A stretch of DNA of 30,855 nt from a virus. The stretch is taken from positions 1-30,855 of the IMG/VR virus record IMGVR_UViG_3300011115_000677. One strand, 5' to 3'. The position numbers were made by a program, and so were the translations under genes. Positions within the stretch are counted from its first letter, which is position 1. Every line of letters starts with the position of its first letter. The notes beneath the pieces are model-generated. The model was not told where the DNA came from, made no database searches, and worked only from the letters and a program-made list of their open reading frames with translations. Below are positions 1-6,124 of the stretch, in pieces.

Positions 1-165
1 ATATGTCCAAACTTTGCCATCATAAAGACCAAGTCTTTTTCTAATCATATCGGGAATGGTTTTATATCGAGTTGTTTTTTCAAATAAAGGTAAGAACTGG
101 TCAAGATAACCAGGCTCTTTTAACCTCTCAATTAACGGCAAAAAATTATATTGGTCATATTTCAT
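1..165 (-). CDS. Partial hypothetical protein, N-terminal 55 aa, runs off left edge
   Basis: An ATG at 165 opens a frame that stays open to base 1. It begins MKYDQYNFLPLIERL and reaches GLYDGKVWTY at the edge. An SD-like GAGGGATGG lies just upstream, and the start overlaps the stop of the 45-aa gene before it (TAATG), as is usual in this operon. The composition is soluble and helical. I do not recognise the family. If the window ends were joined, this frame would lie one base out of register with the WGR-type ORF at the right edge, so the two may be halves of one gene (inference). Confidence 0.6.
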   Translation of the reverse strand, partial: MKYDQYNFLPLIERLKEPGYLDQFLPLFEKTTRYKTIPDMIRKRLGLYDGKVWTY

Positions 166-302
166 TAAAACCATCCCTCATAAGTTGGATTTAACTTTTT
201 GCATCGGGTGCAAAAAAACCTGTCGGGCAAACGTTGTTCGTTAGGCAATTCGTAACCGCCAAAATGATGGCCTAACAAAAAACAAATTAGTCGTTTAATC
301 AT
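165..302 (-). CDS. Small Cys-rich protein, DUF1660-like, 45 aa
   Basis: The protein begins MIKRLICFLLGHHFGGYELP and has a CTRC zinc-knuckle pair at residues 31-34. The layout (basic hydrophobic start, GH motif, then CxxC) matches small phage proteins of the DUF1660 type, whose function is unknown. Its stop overlaps the next start (TAATG), which supports translation as part of the early minus-strand operon. Only one CxxC is present, so metal binding would need a dimer or other ligands such as the histidines at 11-12. Confidence 0.6.
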   Translation of the reverse strand: MIKRLICFLLGHHFGGYELPNEQRLPDRFFCTRCKKLNPTYEGWF

Positions 303-369
303 TTTTTAATTTCTTTTGTAGGGTTGGTGATTTCAAATTTTGTGGCAAATAATCTGATTTATTTTGCAT
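295..369 (-). CDS. Possible 24-aa leader or small peptide
   Basis: ATG at 369 is preceded by AAGGA at normal spacing. The frame encodes a Lys/Asn-rich 24-aa peptide whose stop overlaps the start of the DUF1660-like gene in another frame. It may be a translational leader coupling to that gene or simply chance. No homology is recognised. Confidence 0.35.
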   Translation of the reverse strand: MQNKSDYLPQNLKSPTLQKKLKND

Positions 370-399
370 TCATATATCCTTGTTAAATAAAATCCGTTT

Positions 400-427
400 A
401 CCATTTTGTTGGCCGTAACAAAATGGT
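400..427 (-). terminator. Perfect 11-bp hairpin after the 93-aa gene
   Basis: ACCATTTTGTT, a 6-nt loop GGCCGT, then AACAAAATGGT: a perfect 11-bp stem starting immediately after the stop codon at 428-430. In the direction of the operon it is followed only loosely by T-rich sequence (GGATTTTATTT), so it may be a weak or partial terminator, or an mRNA 3'-end stabiliser setting expression of the distal genes. Confidence 0.5.
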
Positions 428-709
428 TTAAATAAATTCTCCGTTTGGTGGCAAGGTATTTTGAATGGTAGCGCAATGCTGCCCTGGGTTGTGATTCATT
501 CCACAAATAAGGCACTCGTCTTTTGGCCAATTAACTTTTGTTTGTTTGCTTCCGGCAAGATAATTTGCGGCGTCCATGAGATGCTCTGATGGTTTTCCGT
601 CTTTGGGGTGTTGTATTAAATACCCTTCGTCCTCTGGCTTACAAAAACAAGACGGATTAAATGATGCGTTTACTCGTCCATATTTGGGACATTCCCATGC
701 TTGATTCAT
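428..709 (-). CDS. Hypothetical Cys-rich protein, 93 aa
   Basis: It starts MNQAWECPKYGRVN and contains two candidate metal-binding clusters: C7 with CFC at about 21-23, and CLICGMNHNPGQHC at about residues 66-79. That spacing suggests one or two treble-clef or zinc-knuckle folds. The start lies directly behind the stop of the preceding gene (TAA at 710-712), so it is probably translationally coupled. Function unknown; part of a cluster of small Cys-rich early proteins. Confidence 0.6.
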   Translation of the reverse strand: MNQAWECPKYGRVNASFNPSCFCKPEDEGYLIQHPKDGKPSEHLMDAANYLAGSKQTKVNWPKDECLICGMNHNPGQHCATIQNTLPPNGEFI

Positions 710-970
710 TTATATTCTTATTATTTTTGATTCTAAGAAATCTTTTTTGTCTTTCTGTGCGATTTTTAAAATACAATGATAGCAAGCAAAAAAAATATTT
801 TTACCAAGACAAGTTGAAAGCATTAAATAACCCTTCTTCTTTTCTGATAACCACATTTTTCCGTCACAGTGCGGGCAATCAAATAAAGCGCTTCCTGGTT
901 GGTCTTCTGGTGCTTCTTTAAATTCAAGGTATGGTGGACATGCAAACATAACCAAATCTTTCTTACTCAT
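710..970 (-). CDS. Small zinc-ribbon protein, 86 aa
   Basis: Two CxxC pairs (CPHC at about residues 32-35 and CYHC at about 63-66) separated by about 28 residues form a classical zinc-ribbon pattern. The start overlaps the previous stop (ATGA). Its SD (GAGGG) lies in the 3' arm of a small hairpin, CCCTCA/TGAGGG, inside the end of the upstream gene. Probably a nucleic-acid-binding or protein-contact module; no specific role can be assigned. Confidence 0.65.
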   Translation of the reverse strand: MSKKDLVMFACPPYLEFKEAPEDQPGSALFDCPHCDGKMWLSEKKKGYLMLSTCLGKNIFFACYHCILKIAQKDKKDFLESKIIRI

Positions 971-1302
971 AATTGTTTGATTCCCTCATTGATGAGGGTA
1001 TCAGGAAAAAAATTTCCACTTTCATTTAAATGTATTATAGACTCAACAACAGCTAAAAGGGAATGGCAAGTGTGAGAACCTTTTCCCATATCTAAAACGC
1101 AACGCATAGCAGAAATAAACCCTTTGCGAAATTCTGGCGTTGTAATATTAAATTTAATTACATTTGATTCATCGAGTATTGAATTATCACACCCTTTTAA
1201 TACATGCCTATCTAGTGCAAGTTTTTCGATTTCGTCTTGCATTATTTCCCCTCTTGAAAATATTAACTGCGCGTACTCACAACATTCCTTGCAATCAATC
1301 AT
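967..1302 (-). CDS. Hypothetical protein, 111 aa
   Basis: The chosen start is the ATG at 1302 (MIDCKECCEYAQLIF), which has an AGAGGGA SD at good spacing. A start at 1350 is also open but would overlap the upstream gene by 56 bp. Cysteines cluster at the N-terminus (CKECC), and the rest is mixed helical. The stop overlaps the next start by 4 bp. No family recognised. Confidence 0.6.
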   Translation of the reverse strand: MIDCKECCEYAQLIFSRGEIMQDEIEKLALDRHVLKGCDNSILDESNVIKFNITTPEFRKGFISAMRCVLDMGKGSHTCHSLLAVVESIIHLNESGNFFPDTLINEGIKQL

Positions 1303-1471
1303 ATTCGTTTCCCTCTTCTGGTTCACCACAAAAATATCCCTGCATAACACCCACCCATTGGGTTTCGTTCATTTTTTCCAACTGCTCTTCTTCTTTTTTT
1401 GTCATCTTGCGCCCGCACTCATTCTTGCATTTGGGTGAGGCGCAAAACGTTCTATCTTTAAATGGTATCAT
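1295..1471 (-). CDS. Small Cys-rich protein, 58 aa
   Basis: The frame encodes MIPFKDRTFCASPKCKNECG and continues to a second Cys near residue 48. The FCASPKCKNECGR segment resembles a short phage protein of unknown function with a C-x4-C-x3-C knuckle. The start overlaps the stop of the Tad2-like gene (ATGA at 1468-1471), and the stop overlaps the following gene by 8 bp, so it sits well in the operon. Confidence 0.65.
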   Translation of the reverse strand: MIPFKDRTFCASPKCKNECGRKMTKKEEEQLEKMNETQWVGVMQGYFCGEPEEGNEYD

Positions 1472-1842
1472 TCTTCAATCCAATCGGTTGCCATAAACGA
1501 ATCAAACTCAGGAACGAAGGGGAAACTGTCCATCATATGAAGTACCAGTTTGCCCGTGGTCTTATCCATGAATATGTAAGAGTCCGTCCACTCTTCCATT
1601 TGCGCACGCTTCCCATCATTTAAAAATGGAATTATTTTGCAAAAGGTAAGCGGTTGGGTATCTCCTTCAATAAACCACCCGTCAGAAACCATAATGCTTT
1701 CATCGTAGGTGTAATCTAAAAATCTAGGCTGGTAAGACAGAACCACTTCGCCCTGCATCATGAAATATAGGCTTCCTTTCCATACGCTTCTGGTAACTTT
1801 TGCCCCATTTTTAAGCGCTTCCATCGCTTCGCAGAAATTCAT
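1468..1842 (-). CDS. DUF2829/Tad2-like protein (candidate Thoeris anti-defence), 124 aa
   Basis: The N-terminus MNFCEAMEALKNGAKVTRSV, a Trp at position 21 followed by a short beta strand, and the end SFMATDWIEE follow the DUF2829 pattern (MNF-EAL--LK-GkkV-R--W ... D--A-DW). DUF2829 includes Tad2, which sequesters the cyclic ADP-ribose-type signal (1''-3' gcADPR) of Thoeris and so blocks activation of its effector. The family match is from pattern recognition. The anti-Thoeris role is inferred, because not every DUF2829 protein has been tested. It has an SD GGGAG and sits in the early operon beside recombination genes, a typical place for anti-defence genes. At 124 aa it carries an enlarged middle section (about residues 32-86). 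Confidence 0.7.
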   Translation of the reverse strand: MNFCEAMEALKNGAKVTRSVWKGSLYFMMQGEVVLSYQPRFLDYTYDESIMVSDGWFIEGDTQPLTFCKIIPFLNDGKRAQMEEWTDSYIFMDKTTGKLVLHMMDSFPFVPEFDSFMATDWIEE

Positions 1843-1854
1843 TAGTTTGACTCC

Positions 1855-1974
1855 CTAGATAATTATTGCCGTAACTCCAAAACTTAAGAGCACACACTCC
1901 CACCCTGACAGTGGGAAGTGATGCTGAAAAACCATCACAAGTGCGCTTACTCCAAAACCTTTTAAATAACCCAT
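1855..1974 (-). CDS. Small single-pass membrane protein, 39 aa
   Basis: ATG at 1974 has a clean AAGGTG SD. The peptide begins MGYLKGFGVSALVMVF and ends LLSFGVTAIII, with one or two short hydrophobic stretches around an HH/PLSGWE turn. It fills the gap between the SSB and Tad2-like genes exactly, with no other sensible frame. A role in the membrane (superinfection, signalling or accessory lysis) is possible but unsupported. Confidence 0.55.
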   Translation of the reverse strand: MGYLKGFGVSALVMVFQHHFPLSGWECVLLSFGVTAIII

Positions 1975-1982
1975 CGTTCACC

Positions 1983-2486
1983 TTATAGGAATGGTGGAAT
2001 ATCATCATCAACAAACGGTGGTGGTGTATCGCCATTCGGTACACCGTTCGCCCCTTGTTCGCCTTTGGGTAGGTAGTCTTCTACCTTATTTTTGTCTGGG
2101 TACTTTGAACCCATCGGTTTGCCTTTTAACTTATCTTGGGGTATTTCGCTACCAGTCTCTACAGTTATTTTTACTTTAACGGTCTTGTTAATAGCAACTT
2201 GAGAGCAAAGTTTACCTTCTGCATATTCTTTTTGAATACCCGCAGATTCCGCAAAGTGTACGACTTTCCACATCATTTGTTTGGTGAACACTAAGAAGTC
2301 CCTAATGTCATGGGGCTTGCCCGCTTCATCATAACAAGTAACGGTCATGTCCATCATTGGGTTGCCGGAACTGGCGGACGTGGTATCTTGTGAAGCGGTA
2401 ATAACCGCCTCATAGATGCCTTCTTTCATTAATTGAAATCGTTCAGCCATTGCTTCCTGCTCGCTCATTACATCGTACTGAAACAT
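1983..2486 (-). CDS. DUF669 ssDNA-binding protein
   Basis: 167 aa with an AAGGAG SD. The body has the DUF669 look (KEGIYEAVITAS, then a beta-rich domain with MDMTVTCYDE and VKVKITVETG). The C-terminus is a disordered, Pro/Gly-rich linker ending DDDIPPFL, which mimics the acidic tip of bacterial SSB that recruits partner proteins. DUF669 proteins are known as phage SSBs often encoded beside Sak4-type recombinases, exactly as here (3 bp gap). Likely role: coat ssDNA during recombination and replication and load its partners. Confidence 0.8.
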   Translation of the reverse strand: MFQYDVMSEQEAMAERFQLMKEGIYEAVITASQDTTSASSGNPMMDMTVTCYDEAGKPHDIRDFLVFTKQMMWKVVHFAESAGIQKEYAEGKLCSQVAINKTVKVKITVETGSEIPQDKLKGKPMGSKYPDKNKVEDYLPKGEQGANGVPNGDTPPPFVDDDIPPFL

Positions 2487-2489
2487 ACT

Positions 2490-3335
2490 TTATTCTCCTT
2501 GTATTTTAGATTTCATGAAATCGATACACTTTTGAATCGAATCTTTTTGCATGTCTGACCATGTGTCAGAATTGGCCTTATCTAACCATTTCTGCGTGGT
2601 CTCTTCGCTTACCTTGAATAACTCCACAAGTCGCTCAATCTCTTTAATTTGGTCAGGTGTAGCTAATTCCTGGGCTACTGCTTCACGCTCAATTACAGCG
2701 CGTCCGTAACGGTCTGCAATCTCTTCATAAGAGAACGGGAACGTGTCGGTATCTTGGAACGTCTCAAAGCGTGACTTCTTAACTAAGCCCACACGATGGG
2801 CTCCGCGCTTTTGAATCTCAAACACCAGGTCAAAAAGATAATCTAATTTCTTGTAACAATCGAATGTTTGACCCAATACCGCTAAATTTTGTCCGTATTC
2901 ATTTTTGCTATGAGAAGTAATGATGACGTTCATGTCTAAACGAAACAACAAATTTAATAGCTGTTTCATACGTTTGTTCGCCTCACCGTAATGACGGCCA
3001 AAGTCAGTTCCTACTTTGCGCTCCGCTTTCTCAAGCAAGTCATTGTATGACAAAGTGAGCGAGTCAATGATTAATGTCTTATAGTCGTGCTTTGTGGTTA
3101 ACAATTCACGTACCTCATTAATCATTTCGTCAAAGTCTACAGTCATAAGCACCGCACCGTCTGACTTCTCAATCAAGCGTACATATTGTGGCTTGTTGGT
3201 TGAACCCTCAGTATCAATAATATAGGGCTTGGGGAACTGAATCGCAGCATACGTTTTGCCGACACCAGCAGAACCATAAAACAATGCTTTCATTCTGCAC
3301 TCAGACACCAAAGGTTTTTTTGCTTTTAACGCCAC
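2490..3335 (-). CDS. Sak4-like RecA-fold recombinase/ATPase (AAA_24)
   Basis: Walker A GSAGVGKT and Walker B KTLIIDSLT are about 65 residues apart, followed by a NVIITSHSKNEYG strand with a polar sensor and a C-terminal helical tail (about 250-281). This is the AAA_24/Sak4 architecture: single-strand annealing proteins with a RecA core that act with a cognate SSB. I chose GTG at 3335 because AGGAG sits at proper spacing. An ATG at 3371 is open (293 aa) but has a poor SD. It is directly upstream of, and probably translated with, the DUF669 SSB. Confidence 0.85.
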   Translation of the reverse strand: MALKAKKPLVSECRMKALFYGSAGVGKTYAAIQFPKPYIIDTEGSTNKPQYVRLIEKSDGAVLMTVDFDEMINEVRELLTTKHDYKTLIIDSLTLSYNDLLEKAERKVGTDFGRHYGEANKRMKQLLNLLFRLDMNVIITSHSKNEYGQNLAVLGQTFDCYKKLDYLFDLVFEIQKRGAHRVGLVKKSRFETFQDTDTFPFSYEEIADRYGRAVIEREAVAQELATPDQIKEIERLVELFKVSEETTQKWLDKANSDTWSDMQKDSIQKCIDFMKSKIQGE

Positions 3336-3424
3336 TTTACTTCTCCTAACATTTACATTAATTATGTCCATTTAAGGACTTAGATAAACCCGCTATACGC
3401 CCGACAACCAGGCGCATAAAGTGT

Positions 3425-3634
3425 TCATCTACGCTGACCATTTATACATTCCATGACCATGTGGAAAGCGTCCAGCATCCCCTTGTCTTTACCTCTTTCA
3501 AGACCTGTTCGCCATGTTTCACCAATGTCTGTAAACGTTTCGTAGTCATTGGGGTGTGCTTCAACAACATTTTCCCAGTAGTCAATTCGATGTTGTACCC
3601 AAACTCTGACCTGTTCCAAAGTAGTTCTTTCCAC
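3425..3634 (-). CDS. Hypothetical protein, 69 aa, GTG start
   Basis: The GTG start has an excellent AGAGGA SD. The sequence (VERTTLEQVRVWVQHRIDYW ... FTDIGETWRTGLERG) is amphipathic and well composed, resembling small conserved phage proteins of unknown function. A second frame on the same strand (3442-3690, ATG start) overlaps most of it. That frame has a coupled start, but after about 20 residues it reads like an out-of-frame shadow, so it may be only a short leader or a frameshifted N-terminus. Confidence 0.6.
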   Translation of the reverse strand: MERTTLEQVRVWVQHRIDYWENVVEAHPNDYETFTDIGETWRTGLERGKDKGMLDAFHMVMECINGQRR

Positions 3635-3686
3635 GTCTTGTTCCTCTTGTAATTCAATCGTTCTGCTGGCGTTATGTAGTCTTTAA

Positions 3687-3767
3687 TCATTTGCCAAACC
3701 CCTCTTTTATCAACTGTAAAATATGCCCGACCGCTGCAAACCTGGCTTCTTGCGCCCCTTCAAACAT
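3687..3767 (-). CDS. Possible 26-32 aa small protein
   Basis: The frame MFEGAQEARFAAVGHILQLI ends with a TGA that overlaps the next ATG (3687-3690). The ATG at 3767 has no SD. The same frame extends back to the TAA that ends the preceding 37-aa ORF. An AAGGG lies just before the codon ATA that follows that TAA. It may therefore start at a non-AUG codon, be reached by read-through, or be a decayed C-terminal part. Confidence 0.35.
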   Translation of the reverse strand: MFEGAQEARFAAVGHILQLIKEGFGK

Positions 3768-3785
3768 GTTGCTGTCTGACTCTAT

Positions 3786-3899
3786 TTACCCTTGCTCACT
3801 ATCGTCATAAATGCGGTAGTAGTAATATTTTTGCATCGGGTAATCGTAATCGGGGTACTCAAAGATTTCATATTCATACTTGCTGAATGTCTCAATCAT
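3786..3899 (-). CDS. Small Tyr-rich hypothetical protein, 37 aa
   Basis: The ATG overlaps the previous stop (ATGA at 3896-3899). The peptide runs MIETFSKYEYEIFEYPDYDY and is very rich in Tyr and Asp/Glu. Its stop (TAA at 3786-3788) is followed in the same frame by a further 32 open codons. Acidic, aromatic small phage proteins can be DNA mimics, but there is no direct support for that here. Confidence 0.5.
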   Translation of the reverse strand: MIETFSKYEYEIFEYPDYDYPMQKYYYYRIYDDSEQG

Positions 3900-4099
3900 T
3901 CTGATTTCTCCAGCAAGTCATCCAATGCCTCTTGTGCGCTGCTACCTTCCCCAATTGGGTCACGGCTTGGCGTTTCATAGTCAATTGGTGCGCCATCGTA
4001 GCCGTCCCAAGTTGCAACCCAAGGCGCACAATTCCAAAATGCGCGGTCTTGGTCGTAGTACACATGGGCTTTATTGCCATTGATTATGTGGGTTTGCAT
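3896..4099 (-). CDS. Conserved hypothetical phage protein, 67 aa
   Basis: The protein has TWDGYDGAPIDYETPSRDPI and SSAQEALDDLLEKSE at its C-terminus. A W/YDG core followed by a PIG-G--AQEAI-DLL helix is a pattern I associate with small phage proteins of unknown function (a compact beta-beta-alpha unit). Its start overlaps the preceding stop (TAATG) and its stop overlaps the next start (ATGA), so translational coupling runs through three genes. Confidence 0.65.
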   Translation of the reverse strand: MQTHIINGNKAHVYYDQDRAFWNCAPWVATWDGYDGAPIDYETPSRDPIGEGSSAQEALDDLLEKSE

Positions 4100-4623
4100 T
4101 AGCGCTTACTCCAATAGAAATCCCCATGCTCCATATCTTGGTTGCACTGATAACCTGCGTTCTCCATTTCGTTGTTATAGAAATCTTCGCAAGCGGTATC
4201 GAGCAAATTGTTTAGGGTGTCTTTGTAGTAAGTAAGGATATTTACAGTGGTAACTTGTGCGAACTTGGCACGAGTTTTAGGGTTTGAATCTTTAAGCATG
4301 GCAAGCATGGCACAAAGAAAATCACTATTAAGTGTTTGGTCATCACCATAGCAAGCCCATTCAATTTCACGGTCTATAGATTCTATATAGAGTCGTGCAA
4401 ATTCAAGCTGGTATGACGTTGAAAGCATGTCGAGGTTAAGCTCGTAATGGTCGCTTTTGAACTTTCCAAAGTTTGCAACCATCTCCAAAGCGTAGTCTCT
4501 AAGATTACGTTCGTGGTCTAAAATCTTCGTTACTCCTGTAACAAAACCCTTAATGTCAAACGGGTCATCACTCCATGATTCTTGCTTTTGCGCGTTAGAG
4601 TACGCTAAACTTAATGCGTTCAT
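4099..4623 (-). CDS. Hypothetical protein, 174 aa
   Basis: The ATG at 4623 is preceded by AGGTGA. A GTG nine bases further up lies inside that SD, so it was not chosen. The protein is mostly helical and acidic (MNALSLAYSNAQKQESW at the start, DMEHGDFYWSKR at the end), with no membrane segment or recognised motif. It is the first large gene after the RHH regulator. Function unknown. Confidence 0.7.
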   Translation of the reverse strand: MNALSLAYSNAQKQESWSDDPFDIKGFVTGVTKILDHERNLRDYALEMVANFGKFKSDHYELNLDMLSTSYQLEFARLYIESIDREIEWACYGDDQTLNSDFLCAMLAMLKDSNPKTRAKFAQVTTVNILTYYKDTLNNLLDTACEDFYNNEMENAGYQCNQDMEHGDFYWSKR

Positions 4624-4704
4624 ATAATTCACCTATCAAAGTATTGTTTGAACAACCGAGGTTTTGGGGTGCGAACCTAAAGCCTCAGACCTACTTATTT
4701 ACAA

Positions 4705-4905
4705 CTATTCTACATCTGCGAAATCACCTAAAACATCCATCTTTTTTGCTAGCTTTACTCTTTGTTTCTCTACTAAATTCGTAACGTACTCACCCATAGT
4801 TATTTCTGAAATCAATGCTGCTTTCTTAAGAAGAAGCCATGTATTTCTAGGCATTCTCATGTGAAAGGCTCTGTCATCAGGTTGTTTTTTTCTTTTTGCA
4901 GTCAT
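4705..4905 (-). CDS. Ribbon-helix-helix regulator, Arc/CopG-like, 66 aa
   Basis: Start chosen at 4905 (AGAGG SD), not the ATG at 4938. A basic arm (TAKRKKQPDD) precedes the beta strand RAFHMRMP. Two helices follow: NTWLLLKKAALISEI, then the TMGEYVTNLVEKQ helix that carries the dimer core. This is the Arc/Mnt/CopG fold, which binds DNA as dimers through the paired strands. It is the first gene of the minus-strand operon and faces an intergenic region with three palindromes, so autoregulation of both divergent promoters is likely. No CI/Cro-type protein is seen, so this may be the main early switch. Confidence 0.8.
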   Translation of the reverse strand: MTAKRKKQPDDRAFHMRMPRNTWLLLKKAALISEITMGEYVTNLVEKQRVKLAKKMDVLGDFADVE

Positions 4906-4923
4906 GTTAGCCTCTGTATTAAT

Positions 4924-5005
4924 GTATCTTGATATCATGGATACAAATGTATCACGAACGATAAATCAATTGCAATAGAAAAACAAAAAATAATATCAAG
5001 ATATC
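4924..5005. promoter_or_regulatory. Divergent early control region with three palindromic operators
   Basis: Three palindromes with a 2-bp centre are visible: GTATCTTGATAT (4924-4935), GATACAAATGTATC (4940-4953) and ATATCAAGATAT (4993-5004). The first and third are inverted copies of one motif, ATATC-N2-GATAT. A palindromic TTGCAA (4970-4975) can serve as a -35 for both directions. Rightward, a TAATAT follows at 4991-4996 and overlaps the third operator. The arrangement fits repression by the adjacent RHH protein. Confidence 0.6.
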
Positions 5006-5044
5006 AAAAAAGACTTTTATGTTTGTTTGATTTAGATTAGGATT

Positions 5045-5329
5045 GTGAAAGTAAATTTTAAGAAGGGTTTAGCAGCTAGTTACTTCATGTTCCAAGCTGC
5101 TGGAACTTTTGAAATCGCGCATGATTGTACTCCGCCAAGACTATCAATCGTGCATTATGAAAACCGGACGCCATTGTTTGGCATGTTAACGGCTAGGTGC
5201 GTCCATACACATGAGGCAATTATAGTCATGAACGATCCCTATGACAACATTTCTTTAATATATATCCTCTCACAATCTATAATATCCCTAAGCACATGGA
5301 GTGCTATTCACAAAATTAAAGGGAATTAG
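5045..5329 (+). CDS. Hypothetical protein, 94 aa, first rightward early gene
   Basis: A GTG start at 5045 follows TTAGGATT, a short-spaced SD. The product contains HDCTPPRLSIVHYENRTPLF and a hydrophobic stretch near NISLIYILSQSIISL (about residues 68-82). It holds the cro/cII-like position before the replication genes, but no helix-turn-helix is evident. Ends 3 bp before the initiator gene. Confidence 0.55.
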   Translation: MKVNFKKGLAASYFMFQAAGTFEIAHDCTPPRLSIVHYENRTPLFGMLTARCVHTHEAIIVMNDPYDNISLIYILSQSIISLSTWSAIHKIKGN

Positions 5330-5332
5330 ACT

Positions 5333-6124
5333 ATGAGTGTAGAAGCTACTCTTGCCACATGGCGCCTATCTAAAAAACAAGTAAATTCCACTGAAAAATT
5401 CTTTCTCATGGCTTGCGCAAACCGCGCAGGTGAATCTCATGAATGCTGGCCATCCATCAAGCGACTTTGCGCTGACACAGGTTACGACCGAAAAACCATA
5501 ATGAAAACCAGACAATCAGTAATTGACAAAGGACTGCTTATTTATTCTGGCGAGTTCAAAGGAAGGTCTGGACAAATACCTGTCATGCAACTTACTTATG
5601 TGGACAATTCTGTATCAGAATTTACCAGTACCAATAGTGGCACCAGTCCCAAATGTGGTACCGGTACCAGTCCCACATGTGGTACGGGTGACCAGTCCCA
5701 AATGTGGGACACTGAATCTAAAAGAGAGAACCTAAAAGATGAACCTAACAAACCCCCTATATCCCCCAAAGGGGAAAGTGTGCGTTTTGAAGAATTTTGG
5801 TCTCTCTATCCTGTAAAAGAAGCAAAGAAAACATGCGCACAAAAATGGAAGCGTTTAGGGCTAGACAACATAGCCGATGAAATAATCGCAAAGGTAGGTC
5901 TTCAACTACTGAATGACCGTAAGTGGGTAGCAGGATTTGCACCTAACCCATTAACTTACATTAACCAAGAACGCTGGAACGATGAGCTAGACATGAGACC
6001 AAGGGGAGCCACTTCCAAGCAGCAATCAACAGACAGTTTCCATAACACAATGGCTAAATATAAAAAGGCACCTACTGATGGATATTACGATGAACACGGT
6101 AACTTCACTGCAAACTACCTGTAG
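5333..6124 (+). CDS. Lambda O-like replication initiator with internal iteron origin
   Basis: 263 aa. Residues 1-75 form a winged-helix/HTH_36 domain (STEKFFLMACANRAGESHEC; WPSIKRLCADTG-DRKTIMK). Residues about 98-127 are a linker made of repeats (GTSPKCGT, GTSPTCGT, DQSQMWD) encoded by iterons. The C-terminal half (FEEFWSLYPVKEAKKTCAQK ... WVAGFAPNPLTYINQERW) is the partner-binding domain common in phage O-type proteins. As in lambda, the protein would bind the iterons within its own gene and recruit the loader encoded next. SD AAGGG. Confidence 0.85.
   Translation: MSVEATLATWRLSKKQVNSTEKFFLMACANRAGESHECWPSIKRLCADTGYDRKTIMKTRQSVIDKGLLIYSGEFKGRSGQIPVMQLTYVDNSVSEFTSTNSGTSPKCGTGTSPTCGTGDQSQMWDTESKRENLKDEPNKPPISPKGESVRFEEFWSLYPVKEAKKTCAQKWKRLGLDNIADEIIAKVGLQLLNDRKWVAGFAPNPLTYINQERWNDELDMRPRGATSKQQSTDSFHNTMAKYKKAPTDGYYDEHGNFTANYL
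5624..5710 (+). repeat. Four iterons inside the initiator gene: probable replication origin
   Basis: Three near-identical 20-mers of consensus ACCAGTCCCAMATGTGGKAC occur at 5642-5661, 5666-5685 and 5691-5710. A degenerate fourth (about 16/20 matches) lies at 5624-5643. The middle copy contains the palindrome CCACATGTGG. A purine-rich, AT-rich stretch (5711-5745) follows. Four iterons in an O-type gene followed by an AT-rich segment is the layout of lambda ori; the function here is inferred. Confidence 0.75.

Noticed and set aside
333-530. Minus-strand ORF of 65 aa
   Set aside because: Out-of-frame overlap with the 93-aa Cys-rich gene across the perfect hairpin at 400-427; no SD.
1811-2044. 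Minus-strand ORF of 77 aa between SSB and Tad2-like genes
   Set aside because: Overlaps the SSB C-terminus and competes with a 39-aa membrane ORF that has a better SD and exact fit to the gap.
5641-5710. Could the tandem repeats be a short CRISPR-like array?
   Set aside because: Units are 20 bp with only 4-5 bp between them and lie inside an initiator coding frame; this is an iteron layout.
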